A stretch of DNA of 64,000 bases from Marinifilaceae bacterium (GCA_016744515.1 JADGEF010000002.1:16772-80771), one strand, 5' to 3'. Positions 19,359-27,877 are shown, numbered from the stretch's first letter. Notes: generated by a model not told the origin, from the sequence alone. Numbers and translations: made by a program.

Positions 19359-19370
19359 GCAAACGTTTGC
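19359..19370. promoter_or_regulatory. LacI/PurR-type operator-like palindrome
   Basis: GCAAACGTTTGC is a perfect 12-bp palindrome identical to the core of the enterobacterial PurR box and close to many LacI-family operators. It lies just upstream of a candidate -33 TTTG for the asnA leader. With no loop it would be a poor terminator hairpin, so an operator is the more likely reading. The binding protein is unknown. Confidence 0.4.
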
Positions 19371-19374
19371 ATTT

Positions 19375-19406
19375 TTTGTTAACACAAAATCAACTAGATA
19401 TATTTT
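19375..19406 (+). promoter_or_regulatory. Candidate promoter for the asnA leader transcript
   Basis: TTTG at 19375-19378 and TATATTTT at 19399-19406 (one mismatch to TAnnTTTG) are spaced 20 nt apart. An alternative -7, TAGTTTAG, lies at 19427-19434. Either would place transcription start upstream of the first leader peptide at 19456. The choice between them cannot be made by eye. Confidence 0.35.
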
Positions 19407-19455
19407 TTTATTCGAAAAAACTTATCTAGTTTAGCAGTCACAAACAAAGAGAAAT

Positions 19456-19530
19456 ATGAGATCATTCAACAATAATAATGCTTTTAATAATTTAATGAAT
19501 AATAATTCATCGAAAATGGGAAGCTTGTAG
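19456..19530 (+). CDS. Asparagine-rich leader peptide 1 (asnA attenuator)
   Basis: A 24-codon open frame beginning MRSFNNNNAFNN and ending SSKMGSL. Nine of 24 residues are Asn, in runs of 4, 2 and 3. It lies upstream of asnA and is followed 28 nt after its stop by a perfect terminator (19559-19587). The last codons contain GGGAAGCTT (19518-19526), which can pair with the terminator's left arm AAGCCTTCCC (19559-19568) as an antiterminator. A ribosome reaching the stop codon would cover that segment and allow termination. A ribosome waiting at Asn codons when charged Asn-tRNA is scarce would leave it free. This is the classical leader-peptide attenuation layout. Confidence 0.75.
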   Translation: MRSFNNNNAFNNLMNNNSSKMGSL

Positions 19531-19587
19531 TTGTTTGACAAAAACATATAAAACACTTAAGCCTTCCCAAAACGGAAGGCTTTTTTT
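19518..19587 (+). promoter_or_regulatory. Attenuator 1: antiterminator and terminator
   Basis: The terminator is AAGCCTTCC (19559-19567), loop CAAAAC, GGAAGGCTT (19574-19582), with a T-run to 19587. The antiterminator strand GGGAAGCTT (19518-19526) lies inside the end of leader peptide 1 and is complementary, with one bulge, to AAGCCTTCCC. The two folds are mutually exclusive. Confidence 0.75.
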
Positions 19588-19608
19588 ATAACCAATTTTT
19601 ACGTGAAC

Positions 19609-19653
19609 ATGTATTCTTTCAATTTAAATAATAATAATAATAATTTTCACTGA
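19609..19653 (+). CDS. Asparagine-rich leader peptide 2 (asnA attenuator)
   Basis: A second leader frame of 14 codons, MYSFNLNNNNNNFH: seven Asn, six of them consecutive AAT codons. Its stop TGA at 19651-19653 is 2 nt before GTGAGAAAGG (19656-19665), which pairs with CCTTTCACAC (19689-19698). That same strand forms the left arm of the next terminator (19687-19717). A ribosome at the stop would mask the antiterminator, and one paused on the Asn run would not. It shares the start pattern M-x-S-F-N with leader 1, which suggests leader and terminator were duplicated together. Confidence 0.75.
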   Translation: MYSFNLNNNNNNFH

Positions 19654-19655
19654 GA

Positions 19656-19717
19656 GTGAGAAAGGATACCAACATGCATTTGTTATAGCCTTTCACACAC
19701 AGAGAGGCTTTTTTTTT
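19656..19717 (+). promoter_or_regulatory. Attenuator 2: antiterminator and terminator
   Basis: The antiterminator GTGAGAAAGG (19656-19665) pairs with CCTTTCACAC (19689-19698) with one mismatch, extended by further pairs toward AAC/GTT. The terminator pairs AGCCTTTC (19687-19694) with GAGAGGCT (19702-19709; one G-T pair) around a 7-nt ACACACA loop, followed by about nine T residues. asnA starts 35 nt later. Confidence 0.75.
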
Positions 19718-19752
19718 ATCAAGAATTTTAATTTTAACCAGAATAAAAAAAC

Positions 19753-20790
19753 ATGAAAGATTTAATTATCCCAAAAGATTACAAGAGCTTACTCGACTTA
19801 GATCGAACAGAAAAAGCAATTAAGCTGATTAAGGATCAATTCCAATTGCAATTATCTGCAGAGCTTCGACTAAAGCGTGTTACTGCGCCACTAATTGTAA
19901 TGAAACATACAGGTTTAAACGATGACTTAAACGGTACTGAGCGTCCTGTTGCTTTTCCAATTAAAGCATTAGGCGATGATAGAGCGGAAGTTGTTCATTC
20001 TTTAGCAAAATGGAAGCGTTATATGCTCGGTGAGCTTAGCATACCAGCCGGAAAAGGTCTTTACACAGATATGAACGCACTACGCCCTGATGAGGATTTT
20101 ACCAACATCCACTCATTATATGTAGATCAATGGGATTGGGAGAAAACAATCACTAAAGAGGAACGTAGCCTTGATACTTTGAAAAAGACAGTTAAACAAA
20201 TCTATGCGGCGCTTAAGAGAACTGAATACATTCTACAGGAAAACTATCCGAATATTGAGCCACAACTACCTGAAGAAATCTATTTTATTCATGCAGAAGA
20301 TCTTTTGCTTCAATATCCTGACTTGACTCCTAAAGAGAGAGAAACTAAGGTTGCTAAAGAGTTTGGTGCTGTATTTATAATTGGAATTGGTAGTGAAATG
20401 GCCAACGGTGAACCACACGATGGTCGCGCTCCTGACTATGATGATTGGAGTACGCCTACTCTTAACGGTTATAAAGGTTTAAACGGTGATATTATTCTTT
20501 GGAACCCTATACTAGAAATAGCTTTTGAAATTTCATCAATGGGTGTTCGTGTTGATGAGGAAGCTCTTGAAAAACAACTTAAAATTAGAGATGCCGAGTC
20601 GCGTAAGTCTTTAATGTTCCATAAAAAGCTATTAGCTGGCGAACTACCTTATTCAATTGGTGGTGGAATAGGTCAATCGAGACTATGCATGTTCCTTCTT
20701 AAAAAAGCTCATATTGGAGAAGTACAGTCGAGTATTTGGCCTGATGAGCTAAGAGAGAAATGTAAAGAATCTTCAATTTTCATTCTTTAG
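19753..20790 (+). CDS. asnA: Aspartate-ammonia ligase (asparagine synthetase A)
   Basis: 345 aa, near the usual 330. It makes asparagine from aspartate, ammonia and ATP in the cytosol; AsnA is related to class II aspartyl-tRNA synthetases. Family motifs are clear: APLIVMKHTGLNDDLNGTER, AEVVHSLAKWKRYMLGE, GLYTDMNALRPDEDFTNIHS, VDQWDWEKTI, and the ATP-site end GGGIGQSRLCMFLLKKAHIG. The gene sits alone behind two tandem Asn-rich leader peptide/terminator modules. Expression should therefore rise when charged Asn-tRNA falls; that regulation is inferred from sequence. Confidence 0.97.
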   Translation: MKDLIIPKDYKSLLDLDRTEKAIKLIKDQFQLQLSAELRLKRVTAPLIVMKHTGLNDDLNGTERPVAFPIKALGDDRAEVVHSLAKWKRYMLGELSIPAGKGLYTDMNALRPDEDFTNIHSLYVDQWDWEKTITKEERSLDTLKKTVKQIYAALKRTEYILQENYPNIEPQLPEEIYFIHAEDLLLQYPDLTPKERETKVAKEFGAVFIIGIGSEMANGEPHDGRAPDYDDWSTPTLNGYKGLNGDIILWNPILEIAFEISSMGVRVDEEALEKQLKIRDAESRKSLMFHKKLLAGELPYSIGGGIGQSRLCMFLLKKAHIGEVQSSIWPDELREKCKESSIFIL

Positions 20791-21158
20791 TAAACGATCC
20801 TTATCAAAAGATTTTCGTAAGGTTAAAAACAATAACGCAAGTTCGACCTAAGTACTCAGTATGAGTGATTGTAATAAAGGTGGTTTTATCAGCAAAATCA
20901 ATAAAGTATCAAGACACAAGTACTAAGAAAAAACACTTTTCATCTTGTATCTTGCTACTTGATACTTTTCGATAAAAGCTTATATAATAGTCAGTAAAAT
21001 AAATATTTAACTAAACTTTTATATCGAACCCAGGTTAATATTAAAGGCAAGTAAATTCGGTTTAAGAATAATTTTCTTAAATTTAGGAGGCGCTTGTCTT
21101 TTTATTTATGACAAAATCGGACCTATTAACTTACAAACTAATCTTAAAAAACTGCTTT
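20791..21158. other. Spacer of 368 bp with degenerate word repeats
   Basis: No gene is supported. Positions about 20925-20980 hold ACAAGTACTAAG and CTTGTATCTTGCTACTTGATAC, degenerate repetitions of a TATCTTG/TACTTG word like those in other spacers of this window. An AGGAGG near 21087 lies too far from either possible start of the next gene to decide it. Confidence 0.5.
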
Positions 21159-21683
21159 ATGAAAAAAGCTCTTTGGATCGTTAGCATTCTAATCATTCTT
21201 GTATTTATACTGCATTTATTTGCCCCCAAAGCTTATCAAGTTGAACGAAAAGTTGTTGTTACTTCTCAAATAGATACTGTATTTAAAAGCCTTTGTTCAT
21301 TAAAAGAACAACAAGAATGGTCTCCTTGGTCCGATATGGATCCTGATATGAAAGTTGATTACAGAGGAATTGATGGTGAAGTTGGTTCTGTCACATACTG
21401 GATTGGGAACGAAGAAGTTGGTGAAGGGGAACAAGAAATTATGAAGCTTAATTCGAATACATATATTGAAACTGAACTACGTTTCCTAAAACCTTTCGAG
21501 TCGACGAGTGTTGGTTTCTTCAAGCTTAAAGAAATGGAAAATCAAACAGAAGTAACTTGGGGTTTCCGTGGCGAACACGCTTTCCCAACGACTATTATCA
21601 TGTTGTTTATGGATATGGAAGAACAAGTTGGTCCTAGTTTTGAAAAAGGCTTAAGTAAGTTTAAAGCTTATATCGAGAAATAA
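21159..21683 (+). CDS. SRPBCC-family protein with N-terminal membrane anchor
   Basis: 174 aa from the ATG at 21159. A frame extension to 21108 lacks features, whereas MKKALWIVSILIILVFILHLF is a proper signal anchor. The rest follows the SRPBCC/polyketide-cyclase-like fold: YQVERKVVVTSQIDTVFKSL, EQQEWSPWSDMDPDMKVDYR, GEQEIMKLNSNTYIETELRF, TEVTWGFRGE. These proteins bind hydrophobic ligands in a helix-grip cavity; the ligand here is unknown. It is followed within 35 nt by a small DUF2892 membrane protein and then a shared terminator, so the two form a short operon. Confidence 0.8.
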   Translation: MKKALWIVSILIILVFILHLFAPKAYQVERKVVVTSQIDTVFKSLCSLKEQQEWSPWSDMDPDMKVDYRGIDGEVGSVTYWIGNEEVGEGEQEIMKLNSNTYIETELRFLKPFESTSVGFFKLKEMENQTEVTWGFRGEHAFPTTIIMLFMDMEEQVGPSFEKGLSKFKAYIEK

Positions 21684-21717
21684 TAAACAATTCATTAATC
21701 ATTTAATCTTTTAAGAT

Positions 21718-21924
21718 ATGAAAAAGAACATGGGTCCTGTCGACCGAATTTTACGTTCGATAGTAGCAATAGCGTTGATTGTTTTATTTATAATGGATAT
21801 TATCACAGGTACTATAGGTATTGTAGTTGTTGTTTTTGCATCAATTATGCTTATCTCAGCTATTATTGGCAATTGTCCTCCTTACGCTTTAATGGGCTTC
21901 AACTCCTGCAAAAGGAAAGAATAA
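21718..21924 (+). CDS. DUF2892 (YgaP-type) small membrane protein
   Basis: 68 aa. It opens KKNMGPVDRILRSIVAIALI, the typical DUF2892 start (NxGxxDRxxR), and has two hydrophobic segments. The conserved end is GNCPPYALMGFNSCKRK. In other bacteria this module is the membrane part of YgaP-like rhodanese proteins or stands alone; function is unclear. It shares a transcript with the SRPBCC protein upstream and ends before a bidirectional terminator. Confidence 0.85.
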   Translation: MKKNMGPVDRILRSIVAIALIVLFIMDIITGTIGIVVVVFASIMLISAIIGNCPPYALMGFNSCKRKE

Positions 21925-21941
21925 GAAGGATCTTGATACAG

Positions 21942-21972
21942 GAAAGGCTGCTTAATAAAAGCAGCCTTTCTT
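21942..21972. terminator. Bidirectional terminator between DUF2892 and antiporter genes
   Basis: GAAAGGCTGCTT (21942-21953) and AAGCAGCCTTTC (21959-21970) form a perfect 12-bp stem around a 5-nt loop. The convergent gene on the minus strand ends at 21986, so the hairpin can serve both. Confidence 0.85.
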
Positions 21973-21985
21973 GTTTTATAGATAT

Positions 21986-23998
21986 TTATATAAAATCACT
22001 TCCTTTGGGCGATCTCTGTTTTGTTAAAAGCTTCATTTGAATGCCTTTCAATCGTCTAAAATCGGCTTCGTTTTGCTGACCTAGCTTTAACTTTACTTTT
22101 TCAAGACTTTCTCTAGAACCAACAAGCGTTAATACATCTCCCTTTCTTAATCGGGTATAACCCGTTGAAATAATTGGATTCTCATTACGTTTGGTTGCTA
22201 GAATAATAATATCACTAGGCATTTGAAGTTCTCGTATACTCATGCCATGATAATCTTGATTCTGCATTTCAATATCAATGGTATCCTGATTTTCATCCAT
22301 ACCTAGAATAATTGAAGTCGCAATTGGTGAACGAACCAAATGATCCATTAAACTGATTAACATGGAAGCTGGTTCAACAATAAGGGCTCCTAATTCTTGG
22401 AAACGTTTCATGAATACCCTGTCGTGCAAACGCACAACTAAATGACGTGTACCAAAGTGTTCATAAGCCAATTCACAAATCTCTAAACTCTCCTCGTCTT
22501 GATAGAAAAGAACAAAACTATCTGCAGCATCTGCTCCAATACGTTTCATTTCATCTATGCCTAAATCCTTCATATGAACAACCTGCACGTCATGATATTC
22601 ATGCATAGACTTTTCCTTGTTGCGAGTTGCCATAGTTACCTGAACATCGCTAGTCTTAAGCTGACGAGCTAAAGCAAGAGATTCACCTTCGAGACCAAAA
22701 ATAAAAACTTTTTTATCTCGCTTTTCATGTAAAACATCATGCTTAATATGAGATTCTCCAACTTTGAGAATAGCCCATTTGAATAAAGGAGGACCAACAA
22801 TTTGATTAATCACAATAACTGTAATTAGAACTGTAGCGAACTCAGCTCCCCATTCTGGGTATTTCTGACTTACAATTGAAACCAAACCTAGAGCTACACC
22901 CGCTTGAGTAACATAGGGTGTCCACGAAATCCTATTATAGGATTTTGGATCACCTGCCAAACGTCCACCCACATAGGCTCCAATTGCCATACTTATCAGT
23001 CGAATAAAAAAGAAGATGATGGCAATACTAAAGGCCTGCACAAAACTATCGAGAGATAATGAAGCACCTGTAAGTGTAAAGAACATGATGTAGATCTTAG
23101 GCACTACACGCTCGATAATCTTATTGAATTCACGACGATAATTCCCATAATTGACCACATAAAAACTTGCAAGAATACAAATTAGCAAAGGCTCTACGTA
23201 AATATGGAAACCTAAAAGAGGTTCACTATAATGATGTAGCTTATGAGCTAAAAAGAAAGATAAGTAACCTAAAGTAATTAAAACAAAAGCCTTAAATCCT
23301 GTTCCCATACTTAAGCTAAGAACAAAATTCATCAGCTTGCCCAATACCCAACCTAAAAAGAAAGAGAAGAGAAGTTCACCAATAAGAATAACTATCAGAA
23401 TAAAATCGATGGAGATGCCCGATATAAGAGCTTCGGCAATTGCAAAACAAAGCGTGAACAGAATAATAACAAGAACATCTTTCACAACCGTAACACCAAT
23501 AGCCGTTTTAACAAATGGCCCTTTTGCACGCATTTCGTTGATAATGGCGATGGCCGAAACGGGTGATCGAGCTACAAAAATAACGCCTATCAACATAGCA
23601 ACAGCTATTTTCACTCCATTGGTAAATCCTGACATAAATGGAATACGCTCACTCAAATAGTAAATGGCTATGGAACTCAAAACAAAAGTAAAGAAGAGTT
23701 GACCAAAAGTCATCCATTTAATACTCTTCATTCTCCCCTTTAACTCAGCTAAATAGAGCTCTGCTCCTGCTGCAAATGCGATAAACGAAAGAGATATATC
23801 ATTGATAAAACTAAGTTGAGATAAGGATTCTCCAGGAATAAGTTTCAAAACAAAAGGTCCTGCAATAATTCCGATTACTAATAAACCCGTAATAATTGGC
23901 AATTTAACTTTCAAAAAATATAGCGAAAGCCGACTGGCTGCAACGGCAACAATTAAAAAACCTGCTAAAAAAAGGATTATGTCGAGATAGGTATCCAT
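21986..23998 (-). CDS. Kef-type cation:proton antiporter with TrkA-N and TrkA-C domains
   Basis: 670 aa. About 12 membrane helices form a CPA2 antiporter domain (residues ~1-405; GLLVIGIIAGPFVL, DISLSFIAFAAGAELYLAEL, ARSPVSAIAIINE). A cytoplasmic RCK pair follows: TrkA-N (KVFIFGLEGESLALARQLKT, then DAADSFVLFYQDEESLEICE) and TrkA-C (IDIEMQNQDYHGMSIRELQM... GDVLTLVGSRESLEKVK). In TrkA-N the usual GxGxxG is GLEGES, so nucleotide binding may be altered. It probably exchanges K+ or Na+ for protons across the inner membrane. It is monocistronic with its own terminator. Confidence 0.9.
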   Translation of the reverse strand: MDTYLDIILFLAGFLIVAVAASRLSLYFLKVKLPIITGLLVIGIIAGPFVLKLIPGESLSQLSFINDISLSFIAFAAGAELYLAELKGRMKSIKWMTFGQLFFTFVLSSIAIYYLSERIPFMSGFTNGVKIAVAMLIGVIFVARSPVSAIAIINEMRAKGPFVKTAIGVTVVKDVLVIILFTLCFAIAEALISGISIDFILIVILIGELLFSFFLGWVLGKLMNFVLSLSMGTGFKAFVLITLGYLSFFLAHKLHHYSEPLLGFHIYVEPLLICILASFYVVNYGNYRREFNKIIERVVPKIYIMFFTLTGASLSLDSFVQAFSIAIIFFFIRLISMAIGAYVGGRLAGDPKSYNRISWTPYVTQAGVALGLVSIVSQKYPEWGAEFATVLITVIVINQIVGPPLFKWAILKVGESHIKHDVLHEKRDKKVFIFGLEGESLALARQLKTSDVQVTMATRNKEKSMHEYHDVQVVHMKDLGIDEMKRIGADAADSFVLFYQDEESLEICELAYEHFGTRHLVVRLHDRVFMKRFQELGALIVEPASMLISLMDHLVRSPIATSIILGMDENQDTIDIEMQNQDYHGMSIRELQMPSDIIILATKRNENPIISTGYTRLRKGDVLTLVGSRESLEKVKLKLGQQNEADFRRLKGIQMKLLTKQRSPKGSDFI

Positions 23999-24113
23999 AG
24001 GCTAATAAGTCTATTTATGTTTCTGAGATATAAGATAGGATTTTTTTTCAATTTGCCGATTAAGTATTCAGTTTTAGATTAAATAAACACTAATAAACAA
24101 GGAGCTTTCCCAT

Positions 24114-24146
24114 AAAAAACCCCCAATCTTTGGATCAAGATTAGGA
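24114..24146 (-). terminator. Intrinsic terminator of the NUDIX gene
   Basis: Read on the minus strand, CCTAATCTT pairs with AAGATTGGG around a 6-nt loop and is followed by GGTTTTTT. It lies about 70 nt beyond the NUDIX stop codon. Confidence 0.75.
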
Positions 24147-24217
24147 GTTCAAACATCTTAAAAACAATATCTTATGTTCCTTTAGAAAGCTTCTGATTTC
24201 TTTCAACTATAAAATAT

Positions 24218-24643
24218 TTATATCTGCTTTAATGGATTATAATTGTCTTCCAAAAGACTCTCTATAGATACAAAAAGAGCATCAGGTAAATTCTCCCATG
24301 TGAACCACTCCCACTTCTCGCACTTATCAGGTTCCATTAATTGTAAATATCCAGAATCATAATCTGAAAGCATTATAATGGTCACATAATGTTTTTGTTC
24401 CGCATGAAAAATATCGTTAGTCACCGTACCAAACCGCACATTCTTTATTGACAAACCTGTTTCCTCAAGAGTTTCACGACTTGCACAATCTGCCCAAGTC
24501 TCTTGATATTCCAAATGCCCACCAGGGAAAGACCATGTTCCTTCGCCATGAGCATTTCGTCTTTTCCCCAATAAAACTTTACCATCTTTTATAACAGCAA
24601 CCCCAACACCTACTTTAGGTCTCATATTCTCCATATTATACAC
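24218..24643 (-). CDS. NUDIX hydrolase (MutT/nucleotide pyrophosphohydrolase type)
   Basis: 141 aa. The Nudix box is complete: GGHLEYQE followed by TWADCASRETLEETGL fits G-x5-E-x7-R-E-U-x-E-E-x-G-U. Upstream strands VGVGVAVIKDGKVLLGKRRN and GEGTWSFPGG are typical of the subgroup hydrolysing dCTP, 8-oxo-dGTP or nucleotide-sugar substrates (NUDT15-like). The first codons (MYNMENMRP) hold three Met; the second or third may be the true start. It stands alone with its own terminator. Confidence 0.88.
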   Translation of the reverse strand: MYNMENMRPKVGVGVAVIKDGKVLLGKRRNAHGEGTWSFPGGHLEYQETWADCASRETLEETGLSIKNVRFGTVTNDIFHAEQKHYVTIIMLSDYDSGYLQLMEPDKCEKWEWFTWENLPDALFVSIESLLEDNYNPLKQI

Positions 24644-24883
24644 TTCAATCTTTTATAATTCTATCAAATTTAGAAAATTCAGTCATAATCACTTCACATT
24701 TAAATAAAAATTTAAAACATAAAGAATCCTTGACGTTAAACTTGAAACTTAAGATCAATATTTACCATCACTGAAATCAATTCAAGACTTAGGGTATATT
24801 GAATAATAATTTTAGCTTTGGCTTAAATTAGAGTAAAAGATACACATATCCGCTACTCTTGAATTTACAAAAAAACTAAACAA

Positions 24884-25399
24884 ATGGAATTTTCATATCA
24901 AGCACCAGAAACAAAAATAGAGACAGTTGAGACCTACAAAACTTGGGATTTAACTAAGCTGATAAGTCTTACAGAGAATCAATACCACAATAAAATTGAA
25001 ACTGACATCAATGATTTAATGCCTCATATCGATAAGGTGGTTCGTGTTCATGGTGAATCTCACCCTCACCTACCAGCGGTTCGTAAGCTATTTCTTCAAT
25101 TGGTTGCTGAGCTTAACGAGCATATTAAAAAAGAAGAGAATCTATTCAAGTCGATTGCCAAAAACAACTTAAATGCAAGCAAACTAGAATTTGAGATATC
25201 ATCTTTAGCAGGCAATCATATAGCTTTCGAGAGCGTTCTTGAAAATATTTCAGAATTGACAAACAAGTTTACAGCTCCTGAAGGTTCTTGTAGAACTTAC
25301 AATATAGTTTACGATTCTTTAAGATCATTCAACGAGAAACTATCTCACTACAGAGACCTAGAAAATAAGGTTCTTTTCGAAAAGATTTTAGCTCAATAA
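24884..25399 (+). CDS. Hemerythrin-like di-iron protein, Ric/ScdA-related
   Basis: 171 aa, all helical. Iron-ligand positions of hemerythrin-like domains are recognisable: YHNKI, LMPHIDKVVRVHGESHPHL, ELNEHIKKEENLFKS, GNHIAFESVLE and the final HYRDLENKVLFEKIL. The spacing resembles the C-terminal domain of RIC/YtfE/ScdA proteins that repair Fe-S clusters after nitrosative or oxidative damage. The usual N-terminal ScdA domain is absent and the last motif is HYRDLE rather than HIHLE, so one ligand may be lost. It is monocistronic and ends before a strong hairpin. Confidence 0.8.
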   Translation: MEFSYQAPETKIETVETYKTWDLTKLISLTENQYHNKIETDINDLMPHIDKVVRVHGESHPHLPAVRKLFLQLVAELNEHIKKEENLFKSIAKNNLNASKLEFEISSLAGNHIAFESVLENISELTNKFTAPEGSCRTYNIVYDSLRSFNEKLSHYRDLENKVLFEKILAQ

Positions 25400-25410
25400 A
25401 AAGTTTAAAA

Positions 25411-25450
25411 CATAAAAGAGGCTTGTCACAACTGACAAGCCTCTTTTATG
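25411..25450. terminator. Strong bidirectional terminator, copy 1 (CAAC loop)
   Basis: CATAAAAGAGGCTTGTCA (25411-25428) and its exact complement at 25433-25450 enclose a 4-nt CAAC loop. It sits between the convergent hemerythrin and outer-membrane receptor genes. A nearly identical hairpin with the reverse-complement loop lies at 28136-28169. Confidence 0.9.
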
Positions 25451-25495
25451 TATCTAAATAATTCAGTCTATAACGAGCTTAAAAATATTAAAATT

Positions 25496-27877
25496 CTATT
25501 TCTGATTACTAAATGAATAAGTGATTTTAAACGACAGGTAAGGTTCCAAATTATAAGATTCCTTGATATAAAAATTAGGCCCTTTACTTACTGATTCATA
25601 TTTAATGCTATTAAAAACATTGGAGCACGATAGCATCACTTGCCATTGATTATCTTTAAATCCTTTCTTAATTGCGAGATTCGAATACCAATAAGCATCG
25701 CGTTTCAATTGCGCAGTAATCATCGGGCTTTGATATTTAAAATCCCATTTAAGAACGATATTTTGAGGCAATGTAAAACTATTATTAATGCGGCTATCCG
25801 TACGAAATTGAGTTTCCTTCTTTTTGAACTGATCAATGTTAACATCTAATTTATAAGAAAATAGAGAACTTGAGATATTCAAATTCCACCAGCTATACAA
25901 ATCTACTCCAATCATTAATTCGGTTCCAACACTCCACGATTTACCAACATTTTCACGGGTACTGATCAAAACATTAGCAACATCCGTTCGCGAAAATTCC
26001 TGAATCACATCTCGTGTATTACGCGCAAAAACTTCGACACCTACAAAATCTTTATCCCAAGATTTTTTATAAGCCATTTCAAAAGCATGTGTAAATGATG
26101 GCATTAAATTACCATTTCCCTTTGAGTTTGAATAAGGCGAATCGTATGATAAAATAGGAATCAGATGCCAGTACTGTGGACGTCTAACACGTTTCGAATA
26201 ACTTGCTGCTAATTGGTGGTTTTCAGAAAAATTATAAACCGTGTGCACACTGGGAAACAAAGTTGTAAAGGATTTTACCGAAGGAACTTTAATCAATTCA
26301 CCATCTTTAGACAGATACTCATAATTAGATTGCCTTTCAGTCCATTCATTTCGGATTCCTAACTGATATTCAAACTTATCAAAAGTACTTTTCAGCGAGA
26401 TGTATGCAGAATAAACATCTTGTTTAAAATTAACTTTTTGATCTAGTGGCTCATTTGAAAATGGCACTAAATTTCCTTCTTCATCAAAAACACCATTTAC
26501 TGAAACAACTTTAGGAATATGATCTGTGTTCAATTTAAGCCCCATATCGAAAGAGGTTTTCTCACTTAGCTTATTCTGGTATCCAATTTTCGCATTTACA
26601 ATTGTTTCATTATACTCTTTCCCTTCCCTTCCTTCTTGAACCAATACATTAGTATATTGTTTTTCATCAAGTTGTTTTTCATTAAAAGGATGCAAATAAC
26701 TACTGTAATTAACTGAAGTCGAAAGCAGATGTGTTCGGTCTTTGGTAAAAGCATGTTCGTATTTAAAATTGCTCCCTATATACTGGTAATCATATTTATA
26801 TTCACCTTTAAATTGATAAAGCTTATTTGAAATAATAGAAGAAGCATTTTCAACTATTTCAGAAACATCTCCCTCTCTGGTATTACTCTGATTTGAAGCA
26901 AGAAGATTTCCATTGATATTAAAATCGATACAATCTTTATCCGTAAGATCATAGTTAAAACCAAACTCTGTATAATTTTGGTTGCCTCCACCTCTCTTAT
27001 TCATATCAGAATACACCGTATAGAGATAATCTCCTTCGGTATTTATTCTATCAGTAACGACACTCGCTTTCTCCCAAACTCTATGATTCATATTTCCCTC
27101 GAGATACCAACTACCGCGATCACTTTGTTTATTAATTGAATAGTTTAGCCTATAATCACCATAAGTCGAAGCACGTGTTGTTGCGCTAATTGCATACCCT
27201 TTTAGTCTGTTCTTTTTCAAAAGGACGTTAATAATACCCGCAGTACCTTCAGCATCATATTTCGCAGATGGATTTGTAATAACTTCAATTTTATCGATTC
27301 TATCGGATGGTATTTGCCTAAGTTTCTCTTCTCCATTCGACACGGCTTGCCCATTAATAAAAACACTAAATGTACCATCACCTCTATAAGTAAGCCTTCC
27401 CTCGAAATCAACTTGTAAGGAAGGGATGTTTTCAAGCAAATCCATAGCCACTGAAGCCCCAGGAAAACTGCTAGCATTAATCACCTTCTTATCGACTTTA
27501 TAACTAATAGCAGGAGGCGTTGCTCTTACAACAAGCTCGCTTATATTTTCAGAAAGAACATCGAGCTTTATAATACCTATATCTCGCAGCCCCCTTTGAA
27601 GTCTTAGCTTATCGATAACGACAGACTGATAACCGATAAAACTAAGCTTAAGGCTATACTGTCCTGCTTTAATATCTTTTATAAGAAAGTACCCATCACC
27701 ATCGGTAATGGTTCCTAACAAAACGGTAGAATCAACAGGAGATTTAAGTATAGCATTCGCATAAGGCAATGGATTGTTACTTACTTTATCAATAAGAGTA
27801 CCACTTATCTTACAGTTTTGAGCTGAAACCAAACAATAAACGGATAAAAGCAACAACGTAAAAATTAAATTCTTCAT
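25496..27877 (-). CDS. Outer-membrane beta-barrel receptor with carboxypeptidase-regulatory and plug domains
   Basis: About 793 aa from the ATG at 27877 (another at 27883 adds two residues). A signal peptide (MKNLIFTLLLLSVYCLVSAQ) leads to a CarboxypepD_reg-like domain (KISGTLIDKVSNNPLPYANA, GDGYFLIKDIKAGQYSLKLS), a plug domain (AMDLLENIPSLQVDFEGRLT, IEVITNPSAKYDAEGTAGII) and a long beta-barrel of the OMP_b-brl_3 family. No TonB box is obvious. Such proteins resemble TonB-dependent receptors and are common in Bacteroidota; substrate unknown. No SusD partner lies nearby. The upstream region has palindromes GTGTTATAACAC (27888-27899) and ACTCA...TGAGT, possible operators. Confidence 0.87.
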   Translation of the reverse strand: MKNLIFTLLLLSVYCLVSAQNCKISGTLIDKVSNNPLPYANAILKSPVDSTVLLGTITDGDGYFLIKDIKAGQYSLKLSFIGYQSVVIDKLRLQRGLRDIGIIKLDVLSENISELVVRATPPAISYKVDKKVINASSFPGASVAMDLLENIPSLQVDFEGRLTYRGDGTFSVFINGQAVSNGEEKLRQIPSDRIDKIEVITNPSAKYDAEGTAGIINVLLKKNRLKGYAISATTRASTYGDYRLNYSINKQSDRGSWYLEGNMNHRVWEKASVVTDRINTEGDYLYTVYSDMNKRGGGNQNYTEFGFNYDLTDKDCIDFNINGNLLASNQSNTREGDVSEIVENASSIISNKLYQFKGEYKYDYQYIGSNFKYEHAFTKDRTHLLSTSVNYSSYLHPFNEKQLDEKQYTNVLVQEGREGKEYNETIVNAKIGYQNKLSEKTSFDMGLKLNTDHIPKVVSVNGVFDEEGNLVPFSNEPLDQKVNFKQDVYSAYISLKSTFDKFEYQLGIRNEWTERQSNYEYLSKDGELIKVPSVKSFTTLFPSVHTVYNFSENHQLAASYSKRVRRPQYWHLIPILSYDSPYSNSKGNGNLMPSFTHAFEMAYKKSWDKDFVGVEVFARNTRDVIQEFSRTDVANVLISTRENVGKSWSVGTELMIGVDLYSWWNLNISSSLFSYKLDVNIDQFKKKETQFRTDSRINNSFTLPQNIVLKWDFKYQSPMITAQLKRDAYWYSNLAIKKGFKDNQWQVMLSCSNVFNSIKYESVSKGPNFYIKESYNLEPYLSFKITYSFSNQK

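Noticed and set aside
19359-19370. Terminator of the DUF4251 gene
   Set aside because: The palindrome has no loop; a folded version keeps only about 4 bp, so an operator-like site is more plausible although T residues follow.
19359-19752. T-box riboswitch controlling asnA
   Set aside because: No T-box sequence or specifier stem is seen; the Asn-rich leader frames explain the region better.
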